NCBI RefSeq assembly: GCF_002009175.1
Contig: NZ_CP018047.1
Location: 7,865,001-7,929,000, forward strand
Origin: Streptomyces niveus
GTDB lineage: Bacteria > Actinomycetota > Actinomycetes > Streptomycetales > Streptomycetaceae
Reading direction: 5' to 3'
DNA length: 64,000 nt
The notes under the pieces are model-generated. The model ran no database searches. It was not told the DNA's origin and was given only the letters and a program-made list of their open reading frames with translations. How positions within the stretch are numbered: position 1 is the first letter of the stretch; each line of letters begins with the position of its first letter. A program made the translations under genes and the position numbers. Shown here in pieces: positions 7,730 to 15,944 of the stretch.

Positions 7730-10700
7730 TGAACGCATCGTACGAGTTCGGGATCCTGGGACCGCTCGTCGTCACACGCGACGGTCGGAATATGAGCCTC
7801 GGCGCCGCCCAACTGCGCACACTTCTCGCCGCGTTGCTGCTCGACGCCGGTCGTGTCGTCCCGGTCGACGCGCTCGTGGACCGGCTGTGGGGGGAGTGTC
7901 CGCCGCGGGGCGCCAGGAACGCCGTGCAGAACTACGTCCTGCGGCTGCGCCGGGCCCTCGGCCCGGAGGTCGTACGGACGGACCGGCGCGGGTACGCGCT
8001 CGACACGGAGGGCGGACACCGGCTGGACGCGGACCGGTTCGCCTCCCTCACCCGGGAAGGCGCGGCCGCGCTCGACGCGGACCGGCCCGAGCGGGCGCTG
8101 GAACTGCTCGGCGAAGCGCTGGCGCTGTGGCGGGGGGAGCCGCTGGCCGATCTGGAGCCGGAACGGTTCCGGGACGTCGTACCCGTCCTGTGCGAACAGC
8201 GGCTGGCCGCCGAGGAGTCGTGGATCGACGCCGCGATCCGCCGCGGGCGGCCCGCGGACGCGCTCCCGGAACTGCGCAGGCTGACCGGGCTCCACCCGCT
8301 GCGCGAACGGTTCTGGGCCCAGCGGATGCTCGCGCTGTACCAGTGCGGCCGACAGGGTGAGGCGCTGGCGAGCTACCGCGAGATCAGCGTGCTGCTCGCG
8401 GAGGAACTGGGCGTCGATCCGGGCACCGAACTCAAGGCCCTGCACCAGCGGATGGTCATGGCGGCGCCGGACCTCGCCCCCGCCGTACCCCGGACAGGGA
8501 CGGGCTCGGCGGTATCGGCAGCCCCGGCAGTACCGCCACCCGGTCCGGGCCGGAGCGGGAACCTGCCCGCCGAGACCACCTCGTTCATCGGACGGGAGAA
8601 GGAACTCGCCGAGGCGGAGCGGCTGTTGGGACTCTCCCGGCTGGTCACGTTCACCGGCGTGGGCGGGGTCGGCAAGACCCGGCTCGCGCTCCGCACCGCG
8701 CGACGGGTGGCAGCCGCCTTTCCCGACGGGGCGTGGCTCGTCGATCTCGCGGCGGTCGCCGATCCGGCGCTGGTGGAACGGGCCGTCGCCGAGTCGCTGG
8801 GGCTGCGCGACCAGTCCACACGTTCCGCGACCGACACGGTCGCGGACCACCTGCGCGCCCGCCGTCCGCTGCTCGTACTGGACAACTGCGAGCACCTGGT
8901 GGACGCCGCGGCCACACTCGTACTGCGGCTGCTGCGGGCCGCGCCGGACCTGCGAGTGCTCGCCACCAGCCGCGAGAGGCTGGGCGTACCGGGCGAACAC
9001 CTGCTGCTGGTGCCCTGTCTGACGCTCCGTGAGGAGCGGGGCGGCGGCGCGTGCGAGGCGGTGCGACTGCTGTACGACCGCGCCGCCGCCTGCGCGGTCG
9101 CACGGCGGACGGGCGAGGGTGACGGCGAGTCGGCGGCCGAGCTGTGCCGGCGTCTGGACGGCATCCCGCTGGCCATCGAACTAGCGGCGGTACGGCTGAG
9201 TTCACTGAGCGTGGAGGAGGTCCTGGAACGGCTGGAGGACCGTTTCCGTCTGCTGTCGGCCCCGCGCCATCTGTCGCACGGCCCGGCCGGGTGGCCCGTC
9301 GCGCTCGACGGGCCCGGACCGGGAGGCGTGCCCGGACAGGCGTCGGGACTGGTGCCAGGACAGGCGCCGGGACGGGCGCCGGTGCTCGCCCCCGGCCGCT
9401 ACCTCCAGACCCTGCGCGGCGTCATGGACTGGAGCCACGGTCTGTGCACGCCGGGAGAACGGCTGCTCTGGGCCCGGCTGTCGGTCTTCGTCGGCTGCTT
9501 CGACCTCCGGGCCGCCGAGGCCGTCTGTGCGGACGAGGCGGGCCGGCCGGAATCGTGCGAGGCGGCGGAGGGCATCGCAAGGGAGGACGTACTGGACCTG
9601 ATCGACGGTCTCGTCCACAAGTCCGTGGTGACGGTCGAGCCCGCCGTGTCACCGGGGCGGCACGGCGGCGCCACCCGCTACCGCCTGCTGGAGACCATCC
9701 GCCAGTACGGTACGGACCGTCTGCGGGCGGCGGGCAGTTCGACCGGACTGCTCGTCAGGCACTGCGAGTACTACCGGGCACTCACCGCCAGCGCCGCCGC
9801 CGAATGGTGCGGGCCCGACGAGGCAGGCTGGCTGGAGCGGCTGCGCCGGGAACTGCCCAACATCCGCTCGGCGCTGGACTTCTGCCGTGTGAGTCCCGGC
9901 CTCGCGCCGACCGGCGCGGCCATCGTCGTGGACCTGACGCGGACGCGCTGCTGGTTCTTCGGCAGCACACTCGGTGAGGCCCGCCACTGGATCGACAGCC
10001 TCTCTCCGCTGGTCGATCCGGGCCTCGGCGAACTGACGGTGATGGTGCCGGTCATGAAGGCCTTCGTCGCGATCATCCAGGGGGACCATTCGGCGGCCGA
10101 GGCCCACCTCGCCGAGTGCCGGGCCGTCGCGCCCGGGACGCCGAGACCCGCGCCCGTCGTCTACATCGAGGGTGTGTACGCGCTCCTGGTGCCCGGCGAA
10201 CCGGCTTCCATCGCTCAACTCGCTTCTGCCCGAGGTGAGTTCATCGCGGCCGGACGGACCGGGGACGCGCACATGGCCACCATGTTCTGGGCGATGGCCG
10301 CGGCGTTCCTGGGAGACCGGGCCGAGGCCCGCCTCGCCTGCGACACCTACGTCGCCGAGGCCGAGAGCGCGGGCGCCGAGTGGGCGCGGACCTGGGCCCA
10401 GTGGTGCACCGGACTGACCGAACTGCTGCACGGAGAGCCGCGCCGAGGGCTCGCGCCCCTGTGCGACGCACTCGTACGGCAGCGTGCCCTCGACGACAAC
10501 TGGGGCCCCGCCTGGACCCTGGAGACCCTGGCCTGGACACTCGGCGCCCTCGGGCACCACGACCGGGCGGCCGTGGTCCTCGGGGCGGCGCACCGGTACC
10601 GCCAGGTGACGGGCGCCAGGATCACCGAACTCCGCCCCTTCGGCACACTCCACGCCCGCACACGCGCCCTCGTACAGGAGCACATGGCGGCAGGGGCATA

Positions 10701-10794
10701 CGCCGGCGCGTGGGAGCGGGGTGCGACGGCCGAGGACAGCATTGCCCTCGCGCTCGGGATCGCACACGAGGTGCGCCGGCCGACGGACAGGTGA
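7729..10794 (+). CDS. SARP-family regulator with BTAD, NB-ARC and C-terminal helical repeats
   Basis: A 1021-residue AfsR/SARP-type transcriptional activator. The N-terminus is an OmpR-like winged helix (residues about 5-95, FGILGPLVVTRDGR), followed by a bacterial transcriptional activation domain to about 245 (FWAQRMLALYQCGRQGEALASY is split around its helices). A Pro/Gly linker leads to an NB-ARC ATPase with P-loop GVGGVGKT near 310-317, Walker B LLVLDNCEH, and RLDGIPLAIELAA. A winged-helix/TPR-like C-terminus follows. Such proteins often switch on antibiotic clusters or respond to phosphorylation or ATP state. No biosynthetic core genes are directly adjacent, so the target is unknown. A Gly/Pro-rich insert near residues 520-560 looks like linker expansion. 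Confidence 0.92.
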   Translation: MNASYEFGILGPLVVTRDGRNMSLGAAQLRTLLAALLLDAGRVVPVDALVDRLWGECPPRGARNAVQNYVLRLRRALGPEVVRTDRRGYALDTEGGHRLDADRFASLTREGAAALDADRPERALELLGEALALWRGEPLADLEPERFRDVVPVLCEQRLAAEESWIDAAIRRGRPADALPELRRLTGLHPLRERFWAQRMLALYQCGRQGEALASYREISVLLAEELGVDPGTELKALHQRMVMAAPDLAPAVPRTGTGSAVSAAPAVPPPGPGRSGNLPAETTSFIGREKELAEAERLLGLSRLVTFTGVGGVGKTRLALRTARRVAAAFPDGAWLVDLAAVADPALVERAVAESLGLRDQSTRSATDTVADHLRARRPLLVLDNCEHLVDAAATLVLRLLRAAPDLRVLATSRERLGVPGEHLLLVPCLTLREERGGGACEAVRLLYDRAAACAVARRTGEGDGESAAELCRRLDGIPLAIELAAVRLSSLSVEEVLERLEDRFRLLSAPRHLSHGPAGWPVALDGPGPGGVPGQASGLVPGQAPGRAPVLAPGRYLQTLRGVMDWSHGLCTPGERLLWARLSVFVGCFDLRAAEAVCADEAGRPESCEAAEGIAREDVLDLIDGLVHKSVVTVEPAVSPGRHGGATRYRLLETIRQYGTDRLRAAGSSTGLLVRHCEYYRALTASAAAEWCGPDEAGWLERLRRELPNIRSALDFCRVSPGLAPTGAAIVVDLTRTRCWFFGSTLGEARHWIDSLSPLVDPGLGELTVMVPVMKAFVAIIQGDHSAAEAHLAECRAVAPGTPRPAPVVYIEGVYALLVPGEPASIAQLASARGEFIAAGRTGDAHMATMFWAMAAAFLGDRAEARLACDTYVAEAESAGAEWARTWAQWCTGLTELLHGEPRRGLAPLCDALVRQRALDDNWGPAWTLETLAWTLGALGHHDRAAVVLGAAHRYRQVTGARITELRPFGTLHARTRALVQEHMAAGAYAGAWERGATAEDSIALALGIAHEVRRPTDR

Positions 10795-10857
10795 GCCGCG
10801 CAGTGACCCGGGCGTGACCGGGACGACAGCGCCGGCCGGAATGGTGAGTCGCGAGAA

Positions 10858-10883
10858 CACCGCGGGCGGCGCCGCCCGCGGTG
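10858..10883. terminator. Perfect 26-bp GC palindrome after SARP gene
   Basis: A self-complementary sequence with 13-base arms (left arm CACCGCGGGCGGC) and no spacer, 60-90 bp after the SARP stop. It would form a stable hairpin and probably ends the SARP transcript before the small secreted protein gene. No T run follows, which is usual in Streptomyces. Confidence 0.6.
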
Positions 10884-10937
10884 CGACGCGTCACCGCACG
10901 ACACCCGATGACAGACACGAAACCGAACAGGAATCCC

Positions 10938-11261
10938 ATGCGTAAGCGCCACGCTCTTCGTACCGCAGTCAGCGCCACGATGCTGGCCGGAGCCCTTGTC
11001 CTCGGCTCGGGCACGGCCATCGCGAGCAGCTTCCTCAGCTGGTCGGGACCGCAGAACACCGGGAGCGCCCGAGAGGTGTTCGCCTGCGGCTGCAACGAGA
11101 TCGACCCCGGTCACAAGGCGGCCTACCGCTTCACGTACACCGGCCAGACCGCCGCGATGTACAACGAGGAAGGCTGCCGGGGGAAGGTGCACACCACCTT
11201 CCGCGGCAGCCAGGAGAGCCGGGGCGCCTTCGGCTGGAAGAGCGTCTTCTTCCACTGCTGA
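10938..11261 (+). CDS. Small secreted Cys-rich protein, possibly beta/gamma-crystallin-like
   Basis: A 107-residue predicted secreted protein. Residues 1-30 form a Sec signal peptide (MRKRHALRT start, hydrophobic core, AIA-SS cleavage). The mature part of about 77 residues contains four Cys (ACGCNE, EEGCRGK, terminal FHC), enough for two disulfides, and many aromatic and Gly residues. The MYNEEGCRGK...GWKSVFFHC pattern faintly recalls the small beta/gamma-crystallin fold of Streptomyces metalloproteinase inhibitors and killer-toxin-like proteins; this is only an inference. The ATG at 10938 is preceded by AGGAA at proper spacing. It lies between two strong hairpins, so it is monocistronic. Confidence 0.75.
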   Translation: MRKRHALRTAVSATMLAGALVLGSGTAIASSFLSWSGPQNTGSAREVFACGCNEIDPGHKAAYRFTYTGQTAAMYNEEGCRGKVHTTFRGSQESRGAFGWKSVFFHC

Positions 11262-11287
11262 GCGGCGTAAAGGCTGAACCGGCCGAG

Positions 11288-11330
11288 CCACGGGTGGGTG
11301 GACCCCGGTCCCAGGTCCACCCACCCGTGG
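11288..11330. terminator. Strong hairpin terminator, 17-bp perfect stem
   Basis: Arms 11288-11304 (CCACGGGTGGGTGGACC) and 11314-11330 are perfectly complementary around a 9-base loop, 26 bases after the stop of the small secreted protein gene. It is a clear intrinsic-type terminator that also insulates the downstream kinase/aminotransferase gene. Confidence 0.85.
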
Positions 11331-11382
11331 CGGCACATCAGGAGTCACTCCGGGCTCCGCCCCTCGTCGCTCGGCTCCACCG

Positions 11383-11411
11383 TTGACACGGGTAACTCCC
11401 CTGGCTACATT
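11383..11411 (+). promoter_or_regulatory. Consensus vegetative promoter for kinase/aminotransferase gene
   Basis: TTGACA at 11383-11388 and TACATT at 11406-11411 are separated by exactly 17 bases, an excellent housekeeping-sigma promoter. The expected start point near 11418 leaves a 5' leader of about 57 bases before the ATG at 11475. No operator-like palindrome overlaps it. Confidence 0.7.
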
Positions 11412-11474
11412 GCGCCGGAACGATCCGGCAGGCGTTCCCGCGAGGCCGGTTCCGGCCCTCGGAGGGGGAGCAGA

Positions 11475-14400
11475 ATGGGGTTCTCGGCCGCGGACTGGCG
11501 TGTGCCCGCCATGGTTGCCGTCGATGACACCACGGTGGCGGCCGTGCTGTCGGAGCGGTTCGGCGTACGGGGGACCGTCCGGGACCTCGGCAGTCAGCAG
11601 GACCGCAACTACCGGGTACGCACGGAGTCGGGCGGTGACCACGTCCTGAAGATGGCGAACCCCGTGTCCGATCCCGCCACCCTGCTTGCCCAGGTGACGG
11701 CGGCCGAGCATCTTGCCGCCGCCGATCCCGCTCTCCGGCTGCCCCGTGCGCGGGCCGGCGTCGACGGCGACTTCGTGCAGCGGATCACCGTCGGGGGTGT
11801 GGCGCTGCACTGCCGGCTCTTCGACTACGTACCCGGCGAACCGATCATGGACAGCCGCTACCTCGCCCCACGTGTCGTGGCCCGGCTCGGTGAACTCGCC
11901 GGATGTACGACCGCTTCCCTGGCCGGTCTCGACATGCCGGACACGGACCGTCCGCGGCTGTGGGACCTGCGCAACGCGGCGGATGTCGTGGAGGCCCTGG
12001 CCCCGTTCATGACCGACACGGCGCGCGCCGAACGCGTGATGCGCGAGGCCCGCGCGGCTCACGCGCGGCTGCGCTCCGTCGAGGCGCGGCTGCCGGTCCA
12101 GGTGATCCACGGTGATCTCACCGACAACAACGTCGTGTGCGAACCGGGGCCGGACGGTCGCCCCATGCCCGTCGGTGTCATCGACTTCGGCGACCTGGGG
12201 CACGGCTGGGCCGTGGCCGAACTCGCCGTCACCTGCGCGTCCGTCCTGCACCACCACGGCTCCACTCCGGCGTCCGTGCTGCCCGCTGTAAGGGCCTTCC
12301 ACGCGGTCCGCCCGCTGGCCGGGCCGGAGCTGGACGCGCTGTGGCCGCTGATCGTCCTGCGGACCGCGGTCCTGGTGGTCAGCGGCCAGTACGACGTCCT
12401 TCAGGACCCCGGCAACGAGTACGCCGAGACCGCGCTGGAGCGCGAGTGGGCGATGTTCGAGGCGGCCGTCTCGGTTCCCACGGAGGTCATGACGGCCCAA
12501 CTGCGGTCGGCCGTCGGGCACTTGGCGCCGCCCGGTCCGCCGGCGGCCGTCCACCCGCTCCTGCCGGACCTGGTGGGCGGCGTCGAGACGCTGGACCTGT
12601 CAGTGTCCAGCACCGCGCTGCACGAGGGCCGCTGGCTGGCCTCCGATGCCGAAGACGTCCTGGCCGCACGGGCGTTGGAGCGGAACGGTACGGCTGTACG
12701 GACCCGGCACGGCGAGTACCGGCTGACCCGTTCGAGGCCGGGCGAACCGGACGCCGCGACCCTGGCGCTCGGGACGGAGCTGCGTGTCGCGGTTCCGACG
12801 GCGGTCCGGGCGCCCTGGGCGGGATCGCTGGTGCGGCACTCCCCGGACGGGGTGACGCTGCGGACCGAAGACGGATGGACCCTGGTGCTCGACGGCATCG
12901 ACGTCGGCCCGGATGCGGATGCGGAGGGGGCCAACGCCGGTGTGATCGCAAGCAATCGCACCGTCCAGGCCGGGGCGCCGCTCGGTACCGTCGTCCCGCG
13001 TCCGGACGGCTCCGCCGCGCACCTTCAGCTCTCCCGGCTGGCGGACCGGCCCGCGCCGCGCACGGTCCCACCGGAACTGGCCGACGGCTGGCTGGCGGTG
13101 TGCCCGGACCCGGCCGCGCTCTTCGAGCCCGCAGCCCCCGACGTCCCCGCAGCCCCTGCCGTCCCCGCCGTCCCCGCCGTCCGCACGGAACCGGGCACGA
13201 CCGCCGCGAGCCTCCTGGAGCGCCGTGAACGCTCCTTCGCCGCCGTACAGGAGCACTACTTCGACTCGCCACCCCGTATCGAGCGCGGCTGGCGCGAGCA
13301 TCTCGTGGACACCGAGGGCCGCTGCTACCTGGACATGCTCAACAACGTGACCATTCTCGGGCACGGCCATCCCGGCCTGAGCGAGGCGGTCCACCAGCAG
13401 TGGCAGCGCCTCAACACCAACTCGCGCTTCCACTACGAGTCCGTCGTCAGCCTCTCGGAGCGGCTGGCCGCCCTGCTGCCGGACGGCCTGGACACCGTCT
13501 TCCTCGTCAACAGCGGTTCGGAGGCGGTGGATCTGGCGCTGCGCCTCGCGTGGGCGGCAGCCGGACGGCAGGACGTCGTCGCGGTGGGGGAGGCGTACCA
13601 CGGCTGGACGTACGCCTCCGACGCCGTCTCGACCTCGGTCGCCGACAATCCCGGCGCGCTCGCCTCGCGCCCCGACTGGGTGCACGTCCTGCCCGCGCCG
13701 AACGCCTACCGGGGCAGCCATCGCGGCCCCGACGCCGAGCGGTACGGTCCGCTCGCGGCCGACTCGATCCGGGAGCTTGCCCGGTCGGGACGCCCTCCCG
13801 CCGCGTTCATCTGCGAGCCGTACTACGGCAACGCCGGAGGCATGGCCCTGCCCGACGGCTATCTCCGGCAGGTGTACGAGGCGACCCGCGCGGCGGGCGG
13901 TCTGTGCGTCGCCGACGAGGTGCAGGTCGGCTACGGGCGGCTCGGATCGCACTTCTGGGGCTTCGAGCAGCAGGGCGTCGTACCGGACATCGTCACCGTG
14001 GCCAAGGCGATGGGCAACGGGCACCCGCTGGGCGCGGTGATCACCTCCAAGGAGATCGCCGACACCTACCGCTCCCAGGGCTACTTCTTCTCCTCGGCCG
14101 GCGGCAGCCCGGTCAGCTCGGTCGTCGGGCTCACCGTGCTCGACGCCCTGCGGGACGAAGGGCTCCAGGAGAACGCCCGGATCGTGGGCGGCCATCTGCG
14201 CGACCGGCTGCTGGAGCTTGCCGACCGGCATCCGCTGATCGGCGCGGTGCACGGGACGGGGCTCTACCTCGGGGTGGAATTCGTCAGGGACCGGGCGACG
14301 CTGGAGCCGGCCGCCGAGGAGACCGCCGCGATCTGCGAGCGGCTGCGCGAACTGGGCGTCGTCGTACAGCCGACATCGGACCGGCTGTGTGTCCTGAAGA

Positions 14401-14483
14401 TCAAGCCCCCGCTCTGTCTGACCCGCGAGAGCGCGGACCGGTTCGCCGCCGTGCTCGACGACACCCTGACCCACGGATGGTGA
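11475..14483 (+). CDS. Three-domain fusion: APH-type kinase, M23-like domain, class III aminotransferase
   Basis: A 1002-residue cytoplasmic fusion. Residues about 20-330 form an aminoglycoside-phosphotransferase-fold kinase (catalytic loop HGDLTDNN near 212-219, metal motif VIDFGD). Residues about 395-565 resemble the peptidase-M23-like insert known in this architecture, but the metal-binding His residues look lost. Residues about 590-1002 are a class III PLP aminotransferase with the PLP Lys in VAKAMGNG (about Lys844). The family relates to hydroxylysine kinase and phospho-lyase enzymes that phosphorylate an amino alcohol and then eliminate phosphate and ammonia. Here one chain would carry both steps. 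The ATG at 11475 has a strong GGAGGGGGAG. Its stop overlaps the LacI start. Confidence 0.9.
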   Translation: MGFSAADWRVPAMVAVDDTTVAAVLSERFGVRGTVRDLGSQQDRNYRVRTESGGDHVLKMANPVSDPATLLAQVTAAEHLAAADPALRLPRARAGVDGDFVQRITVGGVALHCRLFDYVPGEPIMDSRYLAPRVVARLGELAGCTTASLAGLDMPDTDRPRLWDLRNAADVVEALAPFMTDTARAERVMREARAAHARLRSVEARLPVQVIHGDLTDNNVVCEPGPDGRPMPVGVIDFGDLGHGWAVAELAVTCASVLHHHGSTPASVLPAVRAFHAVRPLAGPELDALWPLIVLRTAVLVVSGQYDVLQDPGNEYAETALEREWAMFEAAVSVPTEVMTAQLRSAVGHLAPPGPPAAVHPLLPDLVGGVETLDLSVSSTALHEGRWLASDAEDVLAARALERNGTAVRTRHGEYRLTRSRPGEPDAATLALGTELRVAVPTAVRAPWAGSLVRHSPDGVTLRTEDGWTLVLDGIDVGPDADAEGANAGVIASNRTVQAGAPLGTVVPRPDGSAAHLQLSRLADRPAPRTVPPELADGWLAVCPDPAALFEPAAPDVPAAPAVPAVPAVRTEPGTTAASLLERRERSFAAVQEHYFDSPPRIERGWREHLVDTEGRCYLDMLNNVTILGHGHPGLSEAVHQQWQRLNTNSRFHYESVVSLSERLAALLPDGLDTVFLVNSGSEAVDLALRLAWAAAGRQDVVAVGEAYHGWTYASDAVSTSVADNPGALASRPDWVHVLPAPNAYRGSHRGPDAERYGPLAADSIRELARSGRPPAAFICEPYYGNAGGMALPDGYLRQVYEATRAAGGLCVADEVQVGYGRLGSHFWGFEQQGVVPDIVTVAKAMGNGHPLGAVITSKEIADTYRSQGYFFSSAGGSPVSSVVGLTVLDALRDEGLQENARIVGGHLRDRLLELADRHPLIGAVHGTGLYLGVEFVRDRATLEPAAEETAAICERLRELGVVVQPTSDRLCVLKIKPPLCLTRESADRFAAVLDDTLTHGW

Positions 14484-15583
14484 TCCGGAGGCCGCGTACG
14501 ACACCGGACACGTCCGGCTCCGACCGCTCCGACCGCTCCGACCGCTCCGGAGGCTCGGGCGGCCCCGCCGGGCCCCGTCCCGACGACACCCCGCCGCCCA
14601 CGATCGCCGACGTGGCGCGCGAGGCGGCGGTCTCCAAGACCACCGCGTCGGACGCGCTGCGCGGCCACGGCCGGGTCTCCGGCGCGACCCGTGACGCGGT
14701 CGAGGCGGCGGCCCTGCGACTCGGCTACTCGCCCAACAGGAACGCGCGTTCGCTGCGTACATCGGTGACCGAGACCGTCGCTCTGCACATCCCGGAGGTC
14801 CTGACGAGCGCCGAGTACTACATGTCGTTCGTCTTCGGGGTGACCGAACAGGCGACACGGGCCGGCCTCAACGTCACGATGATCTCCTCCGGTCATCTGC
14901 CGCACCGCGGGGCGCTGCCCCAGGTGGACGGCCTCGTCCTCTGCGACCCGATGGCCGGGGACCCTGTCGTCGAGGCGCTGATGAACTCGGGACTGCCGGT
15001 GGTGACCGCCGAGCGGTACGTCGGCGACAAGGAGTCCACCGGCGTGGTCTGCTCCGACCACGAGACCACCACGGTCGAACTGCTCGACCACCTCCGGGAC
15101 ATGGGGGCCGTCCGGCCCGCCTTACTCGCCTCCGACAGCACCGCGGAACGGGCCGCGACGGTGCTCGACACCTACCGCCGGTGGTGCGTACGCAACGGGC
15201 TGCCGGACACCGTCCACAAGGCGCCCTTCGGCTCGCCCCCCGAGGTGCCGCGAGCCGAGGTGGCCCGGATGCTTGCCGGGTCCCCGGAGACCGACGCCGT
15301 AGTCTGCGCCGCCGACGGCGCCGCCGTGACCGTGCTCCCCGAGATCCGGGCGGCGGGCCGTACGGTCGGCAAGGACCTGCTCCTGGCCTCGTGCGTCGAC
15401 AGCACCACCATGCGTCTTTCGGACCCCCCGATCACGGCGATCGATCTGCGACCTCGTGACATGGGCGCGGAGTGCGCGCGCCTCCTCTGCGACATCCTGT
15501 CCGGCCGCTCGCCGCGCGGCACGGTCCGGTCCCTTCCGATCACCCTCAACACCCGCGCTTCGACCGGCCTCCCGCGCCCGTAG
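14477..15583 (+). CDS. LacI-family transcriptional regulator
   Basis: A 368-residue repressor. After a variable 36-residue leader with a tandem Asp-Arg-Ser repeat comes the LacI helix-turn-helix (TIADVAREAAVSKTTASDAL), a hinge (YSPNRNARSLRTS) and a periplasmic-binding-protein-like effector domain ending in a typical LPITLNTRAS. The ATG at 14477 overlaps the aminotransferase stop by 7 bases, so the two are translationally coupled. It probably senses the substrate or product of the fusion enzyme and controls that operon. A GTG at 14480 is an alternative start. Confidence 0.9.
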   Translation: MVIRRPRTTPDTSGSDRSDRSDRSGGSGGPAGPRPDDTPPPTIADVAREAAVSKTTASDALRGHGRVSGATRDAVEAAALRLGYSPNRNARSLRTSVTETVALHIPEVLTSAEYYMSFVFGVTEQATRAGLNVTMISSGHLPHRGALPQVDGLVLCDPMAGDPVVEALMNSGLPVVTAERYVGDKESTGVVCSDHETTTVELLDHLRDMGAVRPALLASDSTAERAATVLDTYRRWCVRNGLPDTVHKAPFGSPPEVPRAEVARMLAGSPETDAVVCAADGAAVTVLPEIRAAGRTVGKDLLLASCVDSTTMRLSDPPITAIDLRPRDMGAECARLLCDILSGRSPRGTVRSLPITLNTRASTGLPRP

Positions 15584-15936
15584 TAAGAGATCCGGCGCGC
15601 GACTCCGCTCGCAGCGCGGTCCCGAACTCGCGGGCGTCACCACCCGCACCTGCATGGGCGTTTCGGCCATCCGTTTCACAGGGCGCCCTCCCACCCGGCA
15701 AGGGCCCGTGCATCCGGCACGCACCGATTCCCCAGCGGTCACGCGGTTTCCGGAGCGTCCGAAACACACGCGTTCGAAAACGCCTTCTCGTCGTTGAGCT
15801 TCACGACGTGCCCGATCGACCTTCCAGGAGGCCCAGTTGACCTCGGCTGAGACACGGCAACCACACGGAGCGGGCGGTCCGCGGCCACGCGGAAGGAGTG
15901 CCGTGTCCGAGCACGGGGGTATGCGAGGTGGGCAGC
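15584..15936. other. Leader region of the ABC/NUDIX/dipeptidase operon
   Basis: About 350 bp between the LacI gene and the ABC transporter. It contains one short ORF with a canonical ribosome binding site (listed separately). Other short frames (for example 15654-15797) lack Shine-Dalgarno sequences. I see no strong hairpin after the LacI stop and no consensus promoter. Confidence 0.4.
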
Positions 15937-15944
15937 ATGAGTGA
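15837..15944 (+). CDS. Candidate 35-residue small ORF upstream of ABC exporter
   Basis: A TTG start at 15837 sits 5 bases after a perfect AGGAGG (15826-15831). The frame encodes 35 residues, Gly/Arg/His-rich, starting MTSAETRQPHG and ending in MRGGQHE. Its TGA overlaps the ABC transporter start by 8 bases, so translation would be coupled. Within it, a GTG at 15903 has its own AAGGAG and would give a 13-residue version. It could be a leader peptide or a precursor for export by the adjacent transporter; neither is shown. It has no Cys and no hydrophobic core, and the RiPP idea is speculative. Confidence 0.35.
   Translation: MTSAETRQPHGAGGPRPRGRSAVSEHGGMRGGQHE

Noticed and set aside
11475..14483. 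Peptidase activity of the M23-like middle domain
   Set aside because: The HxxxD and HxH metal ligands of M23 peptidases are not visible, so the domain is treated as structural only.
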